In this document: positions 1 to 9,683 of the stretch, piece by piece
Layout: each line of letters opens with the position of its first letter
Position numbering within the stretch: position 1 is the stretch's first letter
Assembly (NCBI RefSeq): GCF_003114835.2
Contig: NZ_AP025028.1
Span: forward strand, 1,578,001-1,642,000
From: Leptospira kobayashii
GTDB taxonomy: Bacteria > Spirochaetota > Leptospiria > Leptospirales > Leptospiraceae
Direction: 5' to 3'
DNA: 64,000 nt
Translations under genes and position numbers: made by a program
Notes under the pieces: model-generated
What the model was told of the DNA's origin: nothing
The model's input: only the letters and a program-made list of their open reading frames with translations
The model's database searches: none

Positions 1-1
1 C

Positions 2-256
2 AAATTGGATTGGAATCTTTTAAAAGAAACCGTGATCGAAATTCGGCAGGATCTAACCAGAAGGGATTTTATCAATTTCGAAGAAAGAATCAATTTTCAC
101 CAATTACCCGAGTTATCCTTTACGGAAGCTTTCCAAAAACAAAATCCATTCTATTACAGAGTGGTATCTCAAAAACTATTCTTTGATTATTTCCCCGAAT
201 ATGTGGATGAAACTGTTTTTCATCCTTTTGTGGACAATAATTCACTCATCGGATAA
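2..256 (+). CDS. C-terminal part of an unknown protein (5' end outside window)
   Basis: An open frame runs in from the left edge and stops at TAA 254-256, giving about 84 residues. The first in-window start (TTG at 5) has no ribosome binding site, so the gene most likely begins upstream. The residues are charged and aromatic-rich (for example PFYYRVVSQKLFFDYFPEY), with no membrane segment and no motif I recognise. It converges with the DUF115 gene on the other strand and the two 3' ends overlap by 37 bp, which is tight but common in compact spirochaete genomes. Function unknown. Confidence 0.55.
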   Translation, partial: KLDWNLLKETVIEIRQDLTRRDFINFEERINFHQLPELSFTEAFQKQNPFYYRVVSQKLFFDYFPEYVDETVFHPFVDNNSLIG

Positions 257-2079
257 AGACTTCTTTTTAGATATTTTAGTTCCTTTCTTAAAGATTGGGT
301 CAATAGATTATTTTTCCGAGCAAGAGTTAGATCTTTATGGCGAAGCAGATAGATTTCCGTTTTTCTTACCATCCTTCTTAGATACAATTGGTTTTGTACC
401 CAGATCCAAAGAGGACTTGTCAATAGATCGAATTCTTCTTTGTTTTCGCTTTCAATCAGGGTGAGTTCTTTTTCGATAAATATTAGATCGTCGCTGATTT
501 GTCGGAATAACTCTTTGGATTTTTTACTGAGTTTCGCATCTGTTTTGTTTTTTTGTCCGAGAAGGGATACAAGCCAAGGTTCTTTTTTTCTCCAAGGGTA
601 ACCGTGATCTTCTTTCGTAAGTAAATCCTGTATTCCTGTTTCCGGTTCCAAATTTTGAAACCCTTCGATCAAGGCGCCATCCGCGTTCAAGTTGATCAAT
701 TTCAAATCCACGGAGCGAGCCGATTCTTCGAACCAATGCCTGTAAAGTTCCAAAACATAATCGGTTAGAACCGTTTTTCCGTTACAGGAAGGAACTTCCT
801 TCGTTTCCCGTTTGCGGATGATCACTTCATTGATCCGCTCCAGGCTTTGGCGCCTACTAACCTGCGTTAGCCATTTTTCGTTATGATGAGTTCCTGTGGA
901 ATGGATTTCCCTTCCAGAGTAGGCGAGATCCTGACCTACAAAATAGATTTCGGAAAATCCCATATACCTGAGCATATCGAATGCAGTTGTGGCAACGCTT
1001 CCCCCCGATTGAATGTCTCCCACTTCCTCAAAGACTGAGTCTGCCAGTTCTCCACCTGCAGTCACCTCCCGAATCAAACTTCCTTCCGCATCCACTTGGA
1101 ATTTTGCAGTCACAGAATGAATTACGGAACGAAACATGGGTTCACGAAGTAGGGTGGGGGAACTGACAAGATCCGCAAAGAGAGGAATCGGCTCCAGGTT
1201 TTCCCCCATAAAATGAAAGAATGAATTAGTTTGTGCATCCAGTGTGACCACTCCGTCGGGAATGATTCCGTCCTTCAGTAGAACTTTCAAAGAGGTGTCG
1301 CAGGAAAGTACGAATACTTTGTCTCTGATCTTATGAATCCATTTCAGATTTTTTCTAAGTGAAGGACCAGCTGATACGAGTAATGCGGAAAGTCCTTGAA
1401 AGTTTTCCCTTAGAGAGGAAATTTTAAATCGTTCCGGTGAAGTTTTCGCGACTTGCAAAAGATTCCAAATGGAATTTTTCACCCATAGTCTTTCGAACTC
1501 GAATTTGGTAAGAAGATCGCTCATTTTCGCTGAAAATACGGACTGAATTCTTCCTTCTATTTCGGAATAGAATATCTGTTCCCGTTGCATGTCCGATTGG
1601 TTGCGGATGATTTTCAATCCGCTGACTCTATCTATAGGCAAGGACTCCAGATAGTTCATTCCTAAAGGTAAAAAAGTTTCCCCCGAAAATATATGTCTGC
1701 CGGGAATCTTTAACGTATCTTTCAATACCCGATCCCACATAACTTCGATTAGTACGGGATCATCTCCTATCATAACGAAAATCTGGCCCGGTCTCAAAGC
1801 AGAATTGATTCTTTGGATCAGATGGGGATTTCCGAGTCCCATGAGCAGGACGACGTCCGTAGATTTTAAGTTATGTGACTCAAGCAGTCTTTCGGCTTGT
1901 TTGTCGGGGGAAAATTTGGAAGAGAGCGCCTCCCCATTATATGAGACATAATACTGTCCTTCTTCCTTCGCGGGAATTATGTCCCATAAACCGGAGGAAG
2001 GCCAGTTTTGGAAATAATTTCGAAGATAAGGCTTGCGATTAAAAATTTCACTGGAAACTTGATCCGTAATTTGGGACAT
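220..2079 (-). CDS. DUF115 / MptE-like motility-associated-factor glycosyltransferase family protein
   Basis: A 619-residue protein. The central part (about residues 230-300) has the Rossmann-like MptE/DUF115 signature: SALLVSAGPSLRKN near 231-244, then a Cys-Asp-Thr-Ser turn and DGVVTLDAQ near 275-283. A later block, AFDMLRYMGFSEIYFVGQD, is also typical of the family. In spirochaetes, Campylobacter and Clostridium such proteins (Maf/FlaR-like) are linked to flagellin or surface glycosylation with nonulosonic acids; that role is inferred here. No signal peptide or membrane segment, so cytoplasmic. Start is ATG at 2079 without a clear Shine-Dalgarno. It is divergent from smc with a 74-bp gap to the preferred smc start. 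The C-terminal 100 residues are very basic. Confidence 0.75.
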   Translation of the reverse strand: MSQITDQVSSEIFNRKPYLRNYFQNWPSSGLWDIIPAKEEGQYYVSYNGEALSSKFSPDKQAERLLESHNLKSTDVVLLMGLGNPHLIQRINSALRPGQIFVMIGDDPVLIEVMWDRVLKDTLKIPGRHIFSGETFLPLGMNYLESLPIDRVSGLKIIRNQSDMQREQIFYSEIEGRIQSVFSAKMSDLLTKFEFERLWVKNSIWNLLQVAKTSPERFKISSLRENFQGLSALLVSAGPSLRKNLKWIHKIRDKVFVLSCDTSLKVLLKDGIIPDGVVTLDAQTNSFFHFMGENLEPIPLFADLVSSPTLLREPMFRSVIHSVTAKFQVDAEGSLIREVTAGGELADSVFEEVGDIQSGGSVATTAFDMLRYMGFSEIYFVGQDLAYSGREIHSTGTHHNEKWLTQVSRRQSLERINEVIIRKRETKEVPSCNGKTVLTDYVLELYRHWFEESARSVDLKLINLNADGALIEGFQNLEPETGIQDLLTKEDHGYPWRKKEPWLVSLLGQKNKTDAKLSKKSKELFRQISDDLIFIEKELTLIESENKEEFDLLTSPLWIWVQNQLYLRRMVRKTEIYLLRHKDLTLARKNNLLTQSLRKELKYLKRSLYPMSELLSTKG

Positions 2080-2153
2080 AATACTATCTAAAGTTTTTTC
2101 TTATGTCTCCCAACCTCTGTCAACCGGGAAACAAAGGAAAGCACGAGCAAAAC

Positions 2154-4931
2154 ATGCATCTAAAAAGCCTTAATATTGTTGGATTTAAAACTTTCGCAGA
2201 CGAAACGGAAATCGCATTCGACCCGGGTTTCACAGCCGTAGTAGGTCCCAATGGCTCCGGTAAGTCGAATATTGTCGATTCCGTAAAGTGGGTATTCGGT
2301 GAAAAAAGCGCCAAAGGTCTACGCGGTGAAAAAATGGACGATGTTATCTTTCACGGAACAGAAAGTAGGCGAGCGGCAGGGTTTTCCGAAGTTTCCATTC
2401 TATTTGACAATCATGATAATTATTTCTCAATCGATTTCCCTTCCGTAAAAATCACACGAAGACTTTACCCTGACGGTGAAAATGAATATTATCTCAATGA
2501 TGTTCGTTCCGCAAGAAAGGATATCGAAAAAACTCTTTTGGATACGGGGATCGGTAAATCCAGTTATTCCATTTTGGAACAAGGCAGGGTGGATCAGATT
2601 CTAAACTCCAAGCCGGAAGAAAGAAGAGCGATCTTTGAGGAAGCAGCCGGTGTATCCCGATTCAAGTTGGATCGTAAGGAAGCAACCAAAAAGCTGGATG
2701 ATACCAATCAGAATTTATTACGTATCCAGGATATTATGAACTCCATGATCAAGGAAATGGAGACAAAAGAAAAACAATCGGAAAAAGCGGAAGCATATTT
2801 TAAACTCAAGCAAGAGTTAGATGAATCTGATAAAAACCTGCGTTTTTTGAAACTGAGAGATTTTAAAAAACGAATGAAGAAATCCGATGAAGAATTGCAG
2901 GACATTCGGGACAAAAACAAAAACCTTCTTTCTCAGATTCAGGATGAGACTTCTCTGATTTCCGAAAAGGAAAAGTTCAAAGAAGCCAAAGAAAGAGAAA
3001 TTGCGGATATTGATAAAAAATTATTCGATCATCTTTCCCGAACTCAAATTCAAAAAGAAAAAATTTCAAAAAACAAAACTTTTATCGCTGAATATGATAT
3101 CCGCCTTTCGGATATTAGCCGGGTCTTGGATGAAGAAAATCAGTCCGCTGTGAAATTGGAAGTGGAAAAAAAACAGATCGAATCCGAAACGGAACATCTG
3201 AAGGAAATTCAAGCGCACCTTTCCCAAGAAATTCAGAACCAGGAAAGCATCCGCAAGGATTTGGAAGACAAGATCAAATCGGAAGAAGAATCCATTCTCA
3301 CCAAAGAAACAAAAATCCAAGAGAATGAAAAACGACATATATCTCTTCGTGAAAAACAAAAGCTGATCATCCAGGAACTTATCCAAGAGCTGGAAAATAA
3401 GAAGAAAGAATCTCAAGGAAGCGAAGAAAAAAGAAACGAAGACAAAGCTCTTCTTTTGGCCAATTTGGAATCCTACCAAATGTATTTAGAAACTTCTTAT
3501 TCCTATTTAAACCAAGGAAATCTGGAAGATCTGTCTACGGAACTTCGTAAGATTGATTTGAGTTCCTATAAGGAACAATTGAACGTCTTCCTGGAGAAAG
3601 AAGACAGTTTTAGAAATCTACTTTTCGATAAGGACGGAGTTTTATCCAAGAAGGAAGTAGTCGATCAGGACATCGAAGATTTGCTTTTGGAAAATGAAAA
3701 TCTAACGAGAAGCATACGGGAGAGCCAGACGTTAATCTTAAGTCTGAGAAATCATTGGGAAACCGCCCGTAATCAAATTGTGGATTTGGATAAAAAAATC
3801 CTCGAAACTCAATCCAGAATAGACAACCAAACCAGACAAACGATCGAATTGAATGACCGAATCGCGGAGATTTTCAAAAGAATCGCAAGTTCGAAAGAAC
3901 AGGAATCAGGCATTCGTGAAAAACGGGAAAATCTGGAGAAAGAAGTAACATCTCTTGAAAAAGAAATCGAAGATTCCTATCAGGAATTTCTTTCTATGAG
4001 TAAGATGTTGGAATCCGAAAAAGAGTCCTTACAAAAATTACTCGAAGAAATCCAAAATTTAAAAAGCAATATTTCCAAAAACCAGGAAGTTTTCCAAACT
4101 TTACTTCCTCTATTGTCCGAAAAAGAAAGAACATCATCCGCATTAAAAGTGCAGATCGATTCGCTCATTGAGGAATTGTACAACGATTATTCCCTGACCG
4201 ATTCAGAATTGGAAATGGAGAAGGGTGCTATCAGTTTGGAACAAAAAGAAGAGGAACGAAAATTAAGATCCGCAAAATCGGAAATTCAACTACTTGGTTC
4301 AATCAATCCTTTGGCGATTGAAGAATATCGTACGATCAAAGAAGTTTACGAACATAACCTGAAACAAAAAGAAGATATAGAAGGTTCCAAAAAAGACATT
4401 GAGGATGTATTGAAACGAATCAATACCGAATCCGAAAAATTGTTCCAGGAAACGTTTGAAAAAATCAAAGCCAATTTTCAGGAAACTTTCTCCACACTTT
4501 TCAACGGAGGAAGAGCGACTCTTGAGCTGACTGAAAAAGAAGACAGCCTCAATTCCGGTGTGGAAATTATGGCGGAGCCTCCGGGAAAACATGTTCAAAA
4601 TTTGCGATTGTTATCCGGGGGTGAAAAGTCCCTTACCGCCATTGCATTGTTATTTGCTATTTACATGGTAAAGCCGAGTCCGTTCTGCTTTTTGGATGAA
4701 ATTGATGCGGCACTAGATGAAGCCAATAAACTGAGATTTTGCCAGATCCTTGACAGGTTCAAAGACAAAACCCAGTTTATCGTTGTATCCCATGCTCAAT
4801 CTACGATTTCACGTGCAAACGCGATCTTCGGAGTTACGAATGAAGAACCGGGGATTTCGAAAATCGTATCTCTGCGACTAGACGAAGCCAAGGTATTCTC
4901 CAAGCAACTTTCTAAGACAGGGACTGACTGA
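2154..4931 (+). CDS. smc: SMC chromosome segregation ATPase (short, no recognisable hinge)
   Basis: The N-terminal ABC half has Walker A GPNGSGKS at residues 31-38 and the usual SMC start ([18 protein letters not shown]). The C-terminal half has the signature LSGGEK near residue 816, then Walker [14 protein letters not shown] and VVSHAQ. Between them is charged coiled coil. I prefer ATG 2154, because the family N terminus begins exactly there and AAAGGAAAG lies at 2133-2141; the frame is open back to 2103. At 925 residues it is well below the usual 1150-1200, and I see no globular hinge with the conserved glycines: the centre (about residues 430-560) is acidic and Leu-rich. Role: chromosome compaction and segregation as a dimer with ScpA/ScpB, which are not in this window. 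Confidence 0.93.
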   Translation: MHLKSLNIVGFKTFADETEIAFDPGFTAVVGPNGSGKSNIVDSVKWVFGEKSAKGLRGEKMDDVIFHGTESRRAAGFSEVSILFDNHDNYFSIDFPSVKITRRLYPDGENEYYLNDVRSARKDIEKTLLDTGIGKSSYSILEQGRVDQILNSKPEERRAIFEEAAGVSRFKLDRKEATKKLDDTNQNLLRIQDIMNSMIKEMETKEKQSEKAEAYFKLKQELDESDKNLRFLKLRDFKKRMKKSDEELQDIRDKNKNLLSQIQDETSLISEKEKFKEAKEREIADIDKKLFDHLSRTQIQKEKISKNKTFIAEYDIRLSDISRVLDEENQSAVKLEVEKKQIESETEHLKEIQAHLSQEIQNQESIRKDLEDKIKSEEESILTKETKIQENEKRHISLREKQKLIIQELIQELENKKKESQGSEEKRNEDKALLLANLESYQMYLETSYSYLNQGNLEDLSTELRKIDLSSYKEQLNVFLEKEDSFRNLLFDKDGVLSKKEVVDQDIEDLLLENENLTRSIRESQTLILSLRNHWETARNQIVDLDKKILETQSRIDNQTRQTIELNDRIAEIFKRIASSKEQESGIREKRENLEKEVTSLEKEIEDSYQEFLSMSKMLESEKESLQKLLEEIQNLKSNISKNQEVFQTLLPLLSEKERTSSALKVQIDSLIEELYNDYSLTDSELEMEKGAISLEQKEEERKLRSAKSEIQLLGSINPLAIEEYRTIKEVYEHNLKQKEDIEGSKKDIEDVLKRINTESEKLFQETFEKIKANFQETFSTLFNGGRATLELTEKEDSLNSGVEIMAEPPGKHVQNLRLLSGGEKSLTAIALLFAIYMVKPSPFCFLDEIDAALDEANKLRFCQILDRFKDKTQFIVVSHAQSTISRANAIFGVTNEEPGISKIVSLRLDEAKVFSKQLSKTGTD

Positions 4932-4954
4932 GGGAAGGGAAATAGAAAAAGTAG

Positions 4955-4981
4955 GAAAAGAAAGGCGGTTACTTACCGCCT
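4955..4981 (-). terminator. Rho-independent terminator overlapping the stop codon of the Cys-rich protein gene
   Basis: On the minus strand a 7-bp GC-rich stem (arms 4975-4981 and 4963-4969, 5-nt loop) is followed by TTTCTTTT. The upstream arm lies within the last codons and the loop contains most of the TAA stop. It would also separate this gene from the convergent smc transcript. Confidence 0.65.
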
Positions 4982-5256
4982 AGCTCCTTCATAATGCAAG
5001 AACTGAAAGTTTTGCAGGAATCTCCTGCGGCGAGACAAGCTGCGATTTTACTGTAGTATTTTGGTTTGTTGCAATTGAAATCACAACCTTTTTTAAGCAT
5101 TTGTTTTTGGTCTTCTGTCGCTTGCGGGTTTACTTGCACGGAACAGGTGTAAAAACGATCACAGGCTTCCGTACATTTGGGGAAGTCTGCTGCCATTAGA
5201 TTGGATGTGATAAGCAGAAGTGAAGCCCCTGCTAGTAGAAGAATTGTCTTTTTCAT
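4969..5256 (-). CDS. Small secreted cysteine-rich protein
   Basis: A 95-residue protein with a clear signal peptide: MKK, a hydrophobic core to about residue 20, and MAAD at the likely signal peptidase I site. The mature part of about 73 residues has eight cysteines in CxxxC-like spacing (CTEACDRFYTC, GCDFNC, ACLAAGDSC, SSC), suggesting a disulfide-rich helical hairpin protein in the periplasm or outside. Leptospira genomes carry several annotated only as Cys-rich proteins; function unknown. Upstream on the same strand is tRNA-Met. A terminator hairpin starts inside the last codons, so it looks monocistronic. Confidence 0.75.
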   Translation of the reverse strand: MKKTILLLAGASLLLITSNLMAADFPKCTEACDRFYTCSVQVNPQATEDQKQMLKKGCDFNCNKPKYYSKIAACLAAGDSCKTFSSCIMKELGGK

Positions 5257-5278
5257 GCGAAAGTCTTCCTTTACGATC

Positions 5279-5355
5279 TGGTAGCGAAGACGGGAGTCGA
5301 ACCCGTGACCTCAGGGTTATGAATCCTGTGCTCTAACCATCTGAGCTACCTCGCC
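5279..5355 (-). tRNA. tRNA-Met (anticodon CAT, elongator-like)
   Basis: The minus strand folds as a full cloverleaf: acceptor GGCGAGG paired with CTTCGCT, D arm with GCTC...GAGC, anticodon loop TTCATAA, and T arm ACGGG-TTCGACT-CCCGT. The 3' CCA is encoded (5279-5281). The body (TAGCTCAG.TGGTTAGAGCACA and GGTCAC) resembles elongator Met tRNA rather than initiator. An Ile2 tRNA with modified C34 also has CAT and cannot be fully excluded. Confidence 0.93.
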
Positions 5356-5506
5356 CTATACCTTAGATCGTTTTTTAGAGCCAAATCATTAGCTCTTTTG
5401 TCATTTTTTATGTGATAAGTGACTGGTAAAGGAAAAATCAGAACCTATGATTCTTAAATCTTTTTGGGGAACCAGGGAACCTGGAAGAGGTTGGGTGGGT
5501 TAGGAT

Positions 5507-5538
5507 AAATAAAAAACCCCCGCCTTTCAGCGAGGGTT
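5507..5538 (-). terminator. Rho-independent terminator of glnA
   Basis: A 9-bp GC-rich stem on the minus strand (arms 5530-5538 and 5515-5523, 6-nt loop) is followed by a T run, seen as the A run at 5511-5516 on the plus strand. It sits 7 bp past the glnA stop. Confidence 0.9.
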
Positions 5539-5544
5539 CTATTC

Positions 5545-7005
5545 TTAGCAAGAATAAGTTGTTAGGAATTCGTATGGGTGAGGGCGACCTTCCCATGGCC
5601 AAATTTCCGTTTCAAACTTGTAGTGTTGGTATGTTTGAATGAAATTTTCACTCATTACATCACCTTGTTTGAAAACATCTTTGCTCGCTAGCATCTCTTC
5701 TACGGCTTCTCTCAAAGTATGAGGCATTTGTTTGATACCTTTTTCTCTAATTTCATCCAAAGAGAGTTCGAATAGATCTTCTTCTCTCGGTTGACCCGGA
5801 TCCAGTTTTTCTTTAATGCCTGTTAAACCAGCCATTAACATGGACGTGAACGCCAAATATGGGTTAGCTGTTGAGTCAGGGAAACGGAATTCCACGCGAA
5901 TTGCTTTTTCTCCGGACACAAAAGGAATACGGCAGGATGCCGATCTGTTTTGCGCGGAATAAGCAAGGATAGAAGGAGCTTCGAATCCCGGAATCAAACG
6001 TTTGTAAGAGTTCGTTGATGCATTTGTAAATGCAGCACAAGCTCTGGCATATTTTAGAACTCCACCTACGTAATTCAATGCCAAGTCGGAAAGACCTTGG
6101 TATTTGTCTCCGGCGAAAAGGTTTTTTCCACCTTTCCAGAGAGATTGGTGAACGTGCATACCGTTACCATTATCACCAAACAGAGGTTTTGGCATAAAAG
6201 TTGCGGTTTTTCCGTGTCTGTGGGCTACCATCTTTACGATGTATTTTAGCTTTTGAACATTGTCGGCAGCTTCAATCAAAGTTCCGAATTTAACACCGAT
6301 CTCGCCTTGAGCTTGTGCTACTTCATGGTGAACCACAAAAGTTTCCATTCCGATTGCTTCGAGAGTTTTTACAAATTCAGCACGAAGATCCACTTGAGAG
6401 TCGATCGGCGCAACAGGGAAATAACCGCCTTTTGTTCCAGGTCTGTGTCCGGAGTTAAAGTTGATTTTTCCTGCGTTTGGTGCACCTGGGATTTCCGAAT
6501 GAGAGTTCCAGATACCTTCGTTGGAATCCAATTCATAGGATTGGCAGTTGATTTCATCACGAACTTTCAAGCTGTCAAAAACGAAAAATTCGTTTTCAGG
6601 ACCAAAATAAGCAGTATCTGCGACTCCCGTAGTTTTCATGTATTCCAATGCTTTCTTAGCAATGGAACGCGGGCATTTTTCGTAGTATTGTTTTTTGTAA
6701 ATGTCCCAAACATCACAGAACATAACAAGCGTTTTGTCAGCTGTGAATGGGTCAAGGAATGACGTTGCAATTTCAGGGTGGAGTTGCATATCGGAAGCGT
6801 TGATTGGCTGCCATCTAGCAATCGAAGATCCGTCAAATGGGATCCCTTTGAATGTGTTTTCATCCACTGAATTCACATAATAAGAAACATGGTGCCATAT
6901 TCCTTTAATATCAGTGAATCGGAAATCGTAGAATACGACTCCGTTTTTCTTGGCGAACTCAACCACTTCCTTTCCGGAAGTAAATTTTGGGGTTGCGAAC
7001 TGCAT
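5545..7005 (-). CDS. glnA: Glutamine synthetase, type I
   Basis: ATP-dependent condensation of glutamate and ammonia to glutamine; dodecameric cytoplasmic enzyme. The 486-residue length fits GSI. Visible landmarks: [11 protein letters not shown] near the N terminus, [11 protein letters not shown] (metal-binding Glu), [39 protein letters not shown], and RSASCRIPF with VEFRFPD. In the C-terminal loop that carries the adenylylation tyrosine in E. coli (NLYDLP), this protein reads DLFELS, so Phe replaces the target Tyr and control by adenylylation seems impossible. ATG at 7005 is preceded by GAAGGAG. Upstream is a sigma-54-type promoter, pointing to nitrogen control; downstream is a strong terminator, so it is probably monocistronic. 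Confidence 0.97.
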   Translation of the reverse strand: MQFATPKFTSGKEVVEFAKKNGVVFYDFRFTDIKGIWHHVSYYVNSVDENTFKGIPFDGSSIARWQPINASDMQLHPEIATSFLDPFTADKTLVMFCDVWDIYKKQYYEKCPRSIAKKALEYMKTTGVADTAYFGPENEFFVFDSLKVRDEINCQSYELDSNEGIWNSHSEIPGAPNAGKINFNSGHRPGTKGGYFPVAPIDSQVDLRAEFVKTLEAIGMETFVVHHEVAQAQGEIGVKFGTLIEAADNVQKLKYIVKMVAHRHGKTATFMPKPLFGDNGNGMHVHQSLWKGGKNLFAGDKYQGLSDLALNYVGGVLKYARACAAFTNASTNSYKRLIPGFEAPSILAYSAQNRSASCRIPFVSGEKAIRVEFRFPDSTANPYLAFTSMLMAGLTGIKEKLDPGQPREEDLFELSLDEIREKGIKQMPHTLREAVEEMLASKDVFKQGDVMSENFIQTYQHYKFETEIWPWEGRPHPYEFLTTYSC

Positions 7006-7062
7006 CTTTTTCTCCTTCGTTCAGAGGTTCGTTTCTGATTCTAATCTGGTTGTCCAATATAC

Positions 7063-7078
7063 TGCAATATCTATACCA
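7063..7078 (-). promoter_or_regulatory. Sigma-54 (-24/-12) promoter for glnA
   Basis: The minus strand reads TGGTATAGATATTGCA, fitting the RpoN consensus TGGCAC-N5-TTGCW, with GG and GC exactly 10 bases apart. The expected start site near 7052 leaves a leader of about 45 nt before the glnA ATG. No enhancer site was identified. Confidence 0.7.
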
Positions 7079-7481
7079 CGTCAATTCGATGGAAATTTAA
7101 GGAAATCGCACCGTTTTTAAGCAGACTGCATTCTATTTCTGTGCGTAAAAATTAAGCAATATGTCTTTAGCTTGATCAATTCGTACGCGCGACACGCTTA
7201 TTTTCATAAGAGAATCGGAATCTAATTTTACAATCTTGGTTTATTTCTGCAATGAAATCAAATACCTGAGATTGAAAAAAAGAAGTCTTTCTTTTGCGCA
7301 TGAATCGATAATGATTGTTATGCGTTGATCGGATGATTCTTTTTTTTGAGCTTTTTTACCGGGAAGAAATTCGAATTTTTATCTAAAATTCGTGATTTAA
7401 AAATGACCATCCTATATTTGTCAAAATGACATATTTTTTTCGTTTATCCTAAATTGGCTATCTTTAACTATTGGAACATTG
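7079..7481. other. AT-rich intergenic stretch between glnA and the phosphatase gene
   Basis: About 400 bp with no convincing gene or RNA on either strand. It should hold any glnA enhancer sites and the promoter of the divergent phosphatase gene, but I cannot point to specific boxes. Confidence 0.5.
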
Positions 7482-9227
7482 ATGGAAAGTAACGGACAGT
7501 ATGTGCGTACAAATCGTCTTGAAAGTTTTATTAAATTTTCTTCAGATCCCATCTGGTGCTATGAAGTCGACATTCCTATGCCGACAAATCTCCCTGTACT
7601 AGACCAAGCAAATTATCTATTCGAACATTCCATCGTAAAGGAATGCAATCTCGCTACGGCTAAAGCTTACGGATTTACAAAACCGGAAGATATGATTGGA
7701 AAATACATCAAAGATCTGATTCCTCTTCAGGATCTTTCTCCCATCGTTCAATTTGTAGAATCCGGTTATGAATTTTCAAATGTGGAATATCTGGAAGTTT
7801 TATCCGAAAACCGAAAGAGGAATTTTATCATCAATGTTCATAGTGAATTGTTAGACGGTAAATTCGTAAGGTGTTGGGGCCAACAAAAAGAAATTACTTT
7901 GATGAAGGCCACGGAAGAAAAACTGAATGCTTTGCTTCGCCTTTCCGGAATCCTAAATGAAATTTCAAGAGTCTTTGTATTCAGTAAGGCTGAGTTCATT
8001 ACGGATGCAGTTCAGTTCGCATTGGAGAAAATCGGTGAATACACCGAGGCCGACCGTGCTTTTATTATGGAGATATCCCAGGACAGACAATCCATGTCTT
8101 TCACGCACGAGTGGTTGAATGAAGGAGTCGAATCCGTAGTTTCGGTAGGGCAGGATCTACCTATTTCTTCCATGAGTCCCGAGAATTTGGGAATTCTGAT
8201 GAATGACGGAATTTTATTTATGCCTGATTCCATGGAATTACCGGAAGGATCTTGGGCAAGAGGAATGATGGAAAAAACAAATGTTAGGTCTTCTCTTTCC
8301 ATCGGGCTTCGAGATGAGGAAAATCTGATGGGGCTACTCGGTGTGGTAAAGCTTCATAAAAAATACGAATGGCAGAAGGAGTCACATAATCTGCTTTCCC
8401 TTGCCGCGGATTTGATTTCCCAGGGAATGTTAAGGGCGCGGAGTGAACTGATATTGCATGCAAAAGAAAGGAAACTTCAAAGTTTCTATTCGGAAATCAC
8501 TGAAGACTTAATGCTTGCTAGGTTGACTCAGGAATCTTGGATCGCGAAGGATTTTCCCAATTATAATAACGTTAAGTTTTTCAGTAACTTCTTTCCTTAC
8601 GGGGAAATCGGAGGAGATATCATACTTTATGGTGCTCCTTCTCCCGATTATATCGATATTTTATTCGGTGATATTTCTGGACATGGAATTTCTTCCGCTT
8701 TGGTTTCCGGTATCGTTGCTATGGGATTCAAAAAACATTCGGATGCCAAACTTTCTCCCAAAGACCTTTTGAAAGAATTGAATACCGAACTCGAGCCAGT
8801 GATGGGAAAACATCACATTAGCTGTTGTTTGGTGCGAATTTATCATGAAACGAGAGAGGCTGTTTTCTGTTTTGCGGGACATCCGCCTTTGCTGATTTGG
8901 AATATGCTAAAGAAAGAAAAGATACAGTCATTGATCCATGAAAATTATCCGCTTCTTTTGATCGAGGAATGGGAAGGAATTGAAATCAAATATCAATTTC
9001 ATCCCAAGGATCGTCTGTTCCTTTATTCGGATGGAATTTACGAAGTGGAAAATAAAGACAGAGACGGTGTTTTGGGTTTGGAGAAATTTCTCGTCATGGT
9101 GGATGAACTGAAGGATTTCGATACCGACGGAGAGGATTTTTTGACCTCCGTGGTAACCAATGCGGTGATTCGTGAAGACAGAACCATCCGGGATGACATT
9201 GCTTTGTTATTGATTGAGTTTACTTAG
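7482..9227 (+). CDS. PAS-GAF-SpoIIE (PP2C-type) protein serine phosphatase
   Basis: A 581-residue cytoplasmic sensor-phosphatase. Residues ~1-145 look like a PAS domain (CNLATAKAYGFTKPEDMIGK, ending at WGQQKEIT). Residues ~155-330 look like a GAF domain. Residues ~370-580 are a SpoIIE/RsbU phosphatase: GGD, then FGDISGHG with metal-binding Asp, FAGHPPLLIW, LFLYSDGIYEVEN and RDDIALLLIEF. Such enzymes usually dephosphorylate an anti-sigma-factor antagonist in a partner-switching pathway; no antagonist or anti-sigma gene lies nearby. ATG 7482 is chosen over the TTG just before it; TGGAAC upstream is a weak ribosome binding site. The ligand is unknown. Confidence 0.85.
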   Translation: MESNGQYVRTNRLESFIKFSSDPIWCYEVDIPMPTNLPVLDQANYLFEHSIVKECNLATAKAYGFTKPEDMIGKYIKDLIPLQDLSPIVQFVESGYEFSNVEYLEVLSENRKRNFIINVHSELLDGKFVRCWGQQKEITLMKATEEKLNALLRLSGILNEISRVFVFSKAEFITDAVQFALEKIGEYTEADRAFIMEISQDRQSMSFTHEWLNEGVESVVSVGQDLPISSMSPENLGILMNDGILFMPDSMELPEGSWARGMMEKTNVRSSLSIGLRDEENLMGLLGVVKLHKKYEWQKESHNLLSLAADLISQGMLRARSELILHAKERKLQSFYSEITEDLMLARLTQESWIAKDFPNYNNVKFFSNFFPYGEIGGDIILYGAPSPDYIDILFGDISGHGISSALVSGIVAMGFKKHSDAKLSPKDLLKELNTELEPVMGKHHISCCLVRIYHETREAVFCFAGHPPLLIWNMLKKEKIQSLIHENYPLLLIEEWEGIEIKYQFHPKDRLFLYSDGIYEVENKDRDGVLGLEKFLVMVDELKDFDTDGEDFLTSVVTNAVIREDRTIRDDIALLLIEFT

Positions 9228-9255
9228 GTAAGGAATTTTAAGGAGACTCGAATCC

Positions 9256-9673
9256 TTATTTTACGCAGTCCCAGCCGGTTTGCCATTCTTGTTCGTCGTT
9301 ATGTTTCCAGATGCCTGTTAGGTGGGTGGGATTCGGTGTCATACGTCGGATGGAAAGTTCGAATTCGAAAGTTCCGTTGTCTCCGCTTTCTTTTTCCGCC
9401 CAATTGCCAATGAATTTGTTTCCTACTATATTTCCCGTTACGCTTCCGCCGTTAGGAGTATAAGTTCCTGACACAGAGTTTCCGTTTTGCGACAAAGTGA
9501 GCGTTCCGAAATCACCGCAATTCCATTTGCCTGCGATTTTTTTAGTGAAGCCGCCTTGTGGAACTTGATCAACCTGTTGTTGCCTTTCACTACCTTTTTT
9601 TTGAGAGAATAGAATGGTCGGAACGGAAACAGCTAAAAACGTAATCGTAAAAAAAAATCATTTTTTGTTTCAT
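9256..9673 (-). CDS. Small secreted protein, frameshifted at a homopolymer behind the start codon
   Basis: ATG 9673 has a strong AAGGAAA ribosome binding site, then MKQKMIFF, then a run of nine T (minus strand). With nine T the frame goes out and meets TAG after 27 codons. With eight T it continues as a clean signal peptide (TITFLAVSVPTILFS) and a mature part of about 115 residues. The mature part has WNCGDFGTLTLSQ and several GxVxGNxxGxW-type beta repeats, as in small beta-sandwich proteins. Only residues from about 9495 downward are open without the shift, and no good alternative start exists there. It may be a pseudogene, a phase-variable gene, a gene corrected by slippage, or a sequencing error. 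It lies 10 bp after the next gene on the same strand, so they form an operon. Confidence 0.6.
9649..9657. repeat. Nine-base homopolymer (A9 plus strand, T9 in the gene)
   Basis: Nine consecutive A inside the start region of the minus-strand secreted-protein gene. One base fewer restores the full reading frame. Confidence 0.9.
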
Positions 9674-9683
9674 CGGTATTTCC

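Noticed and set aside
183..464. Plus-strand 93-residue frame at the left edge
   Set aside because: Lies antisense to the DUF115 gene; no start signal.
6253..6762. Plus-strand 169-residue frame within glnA
   Set aside because: Antisense shadow of a strongly conserved gene.
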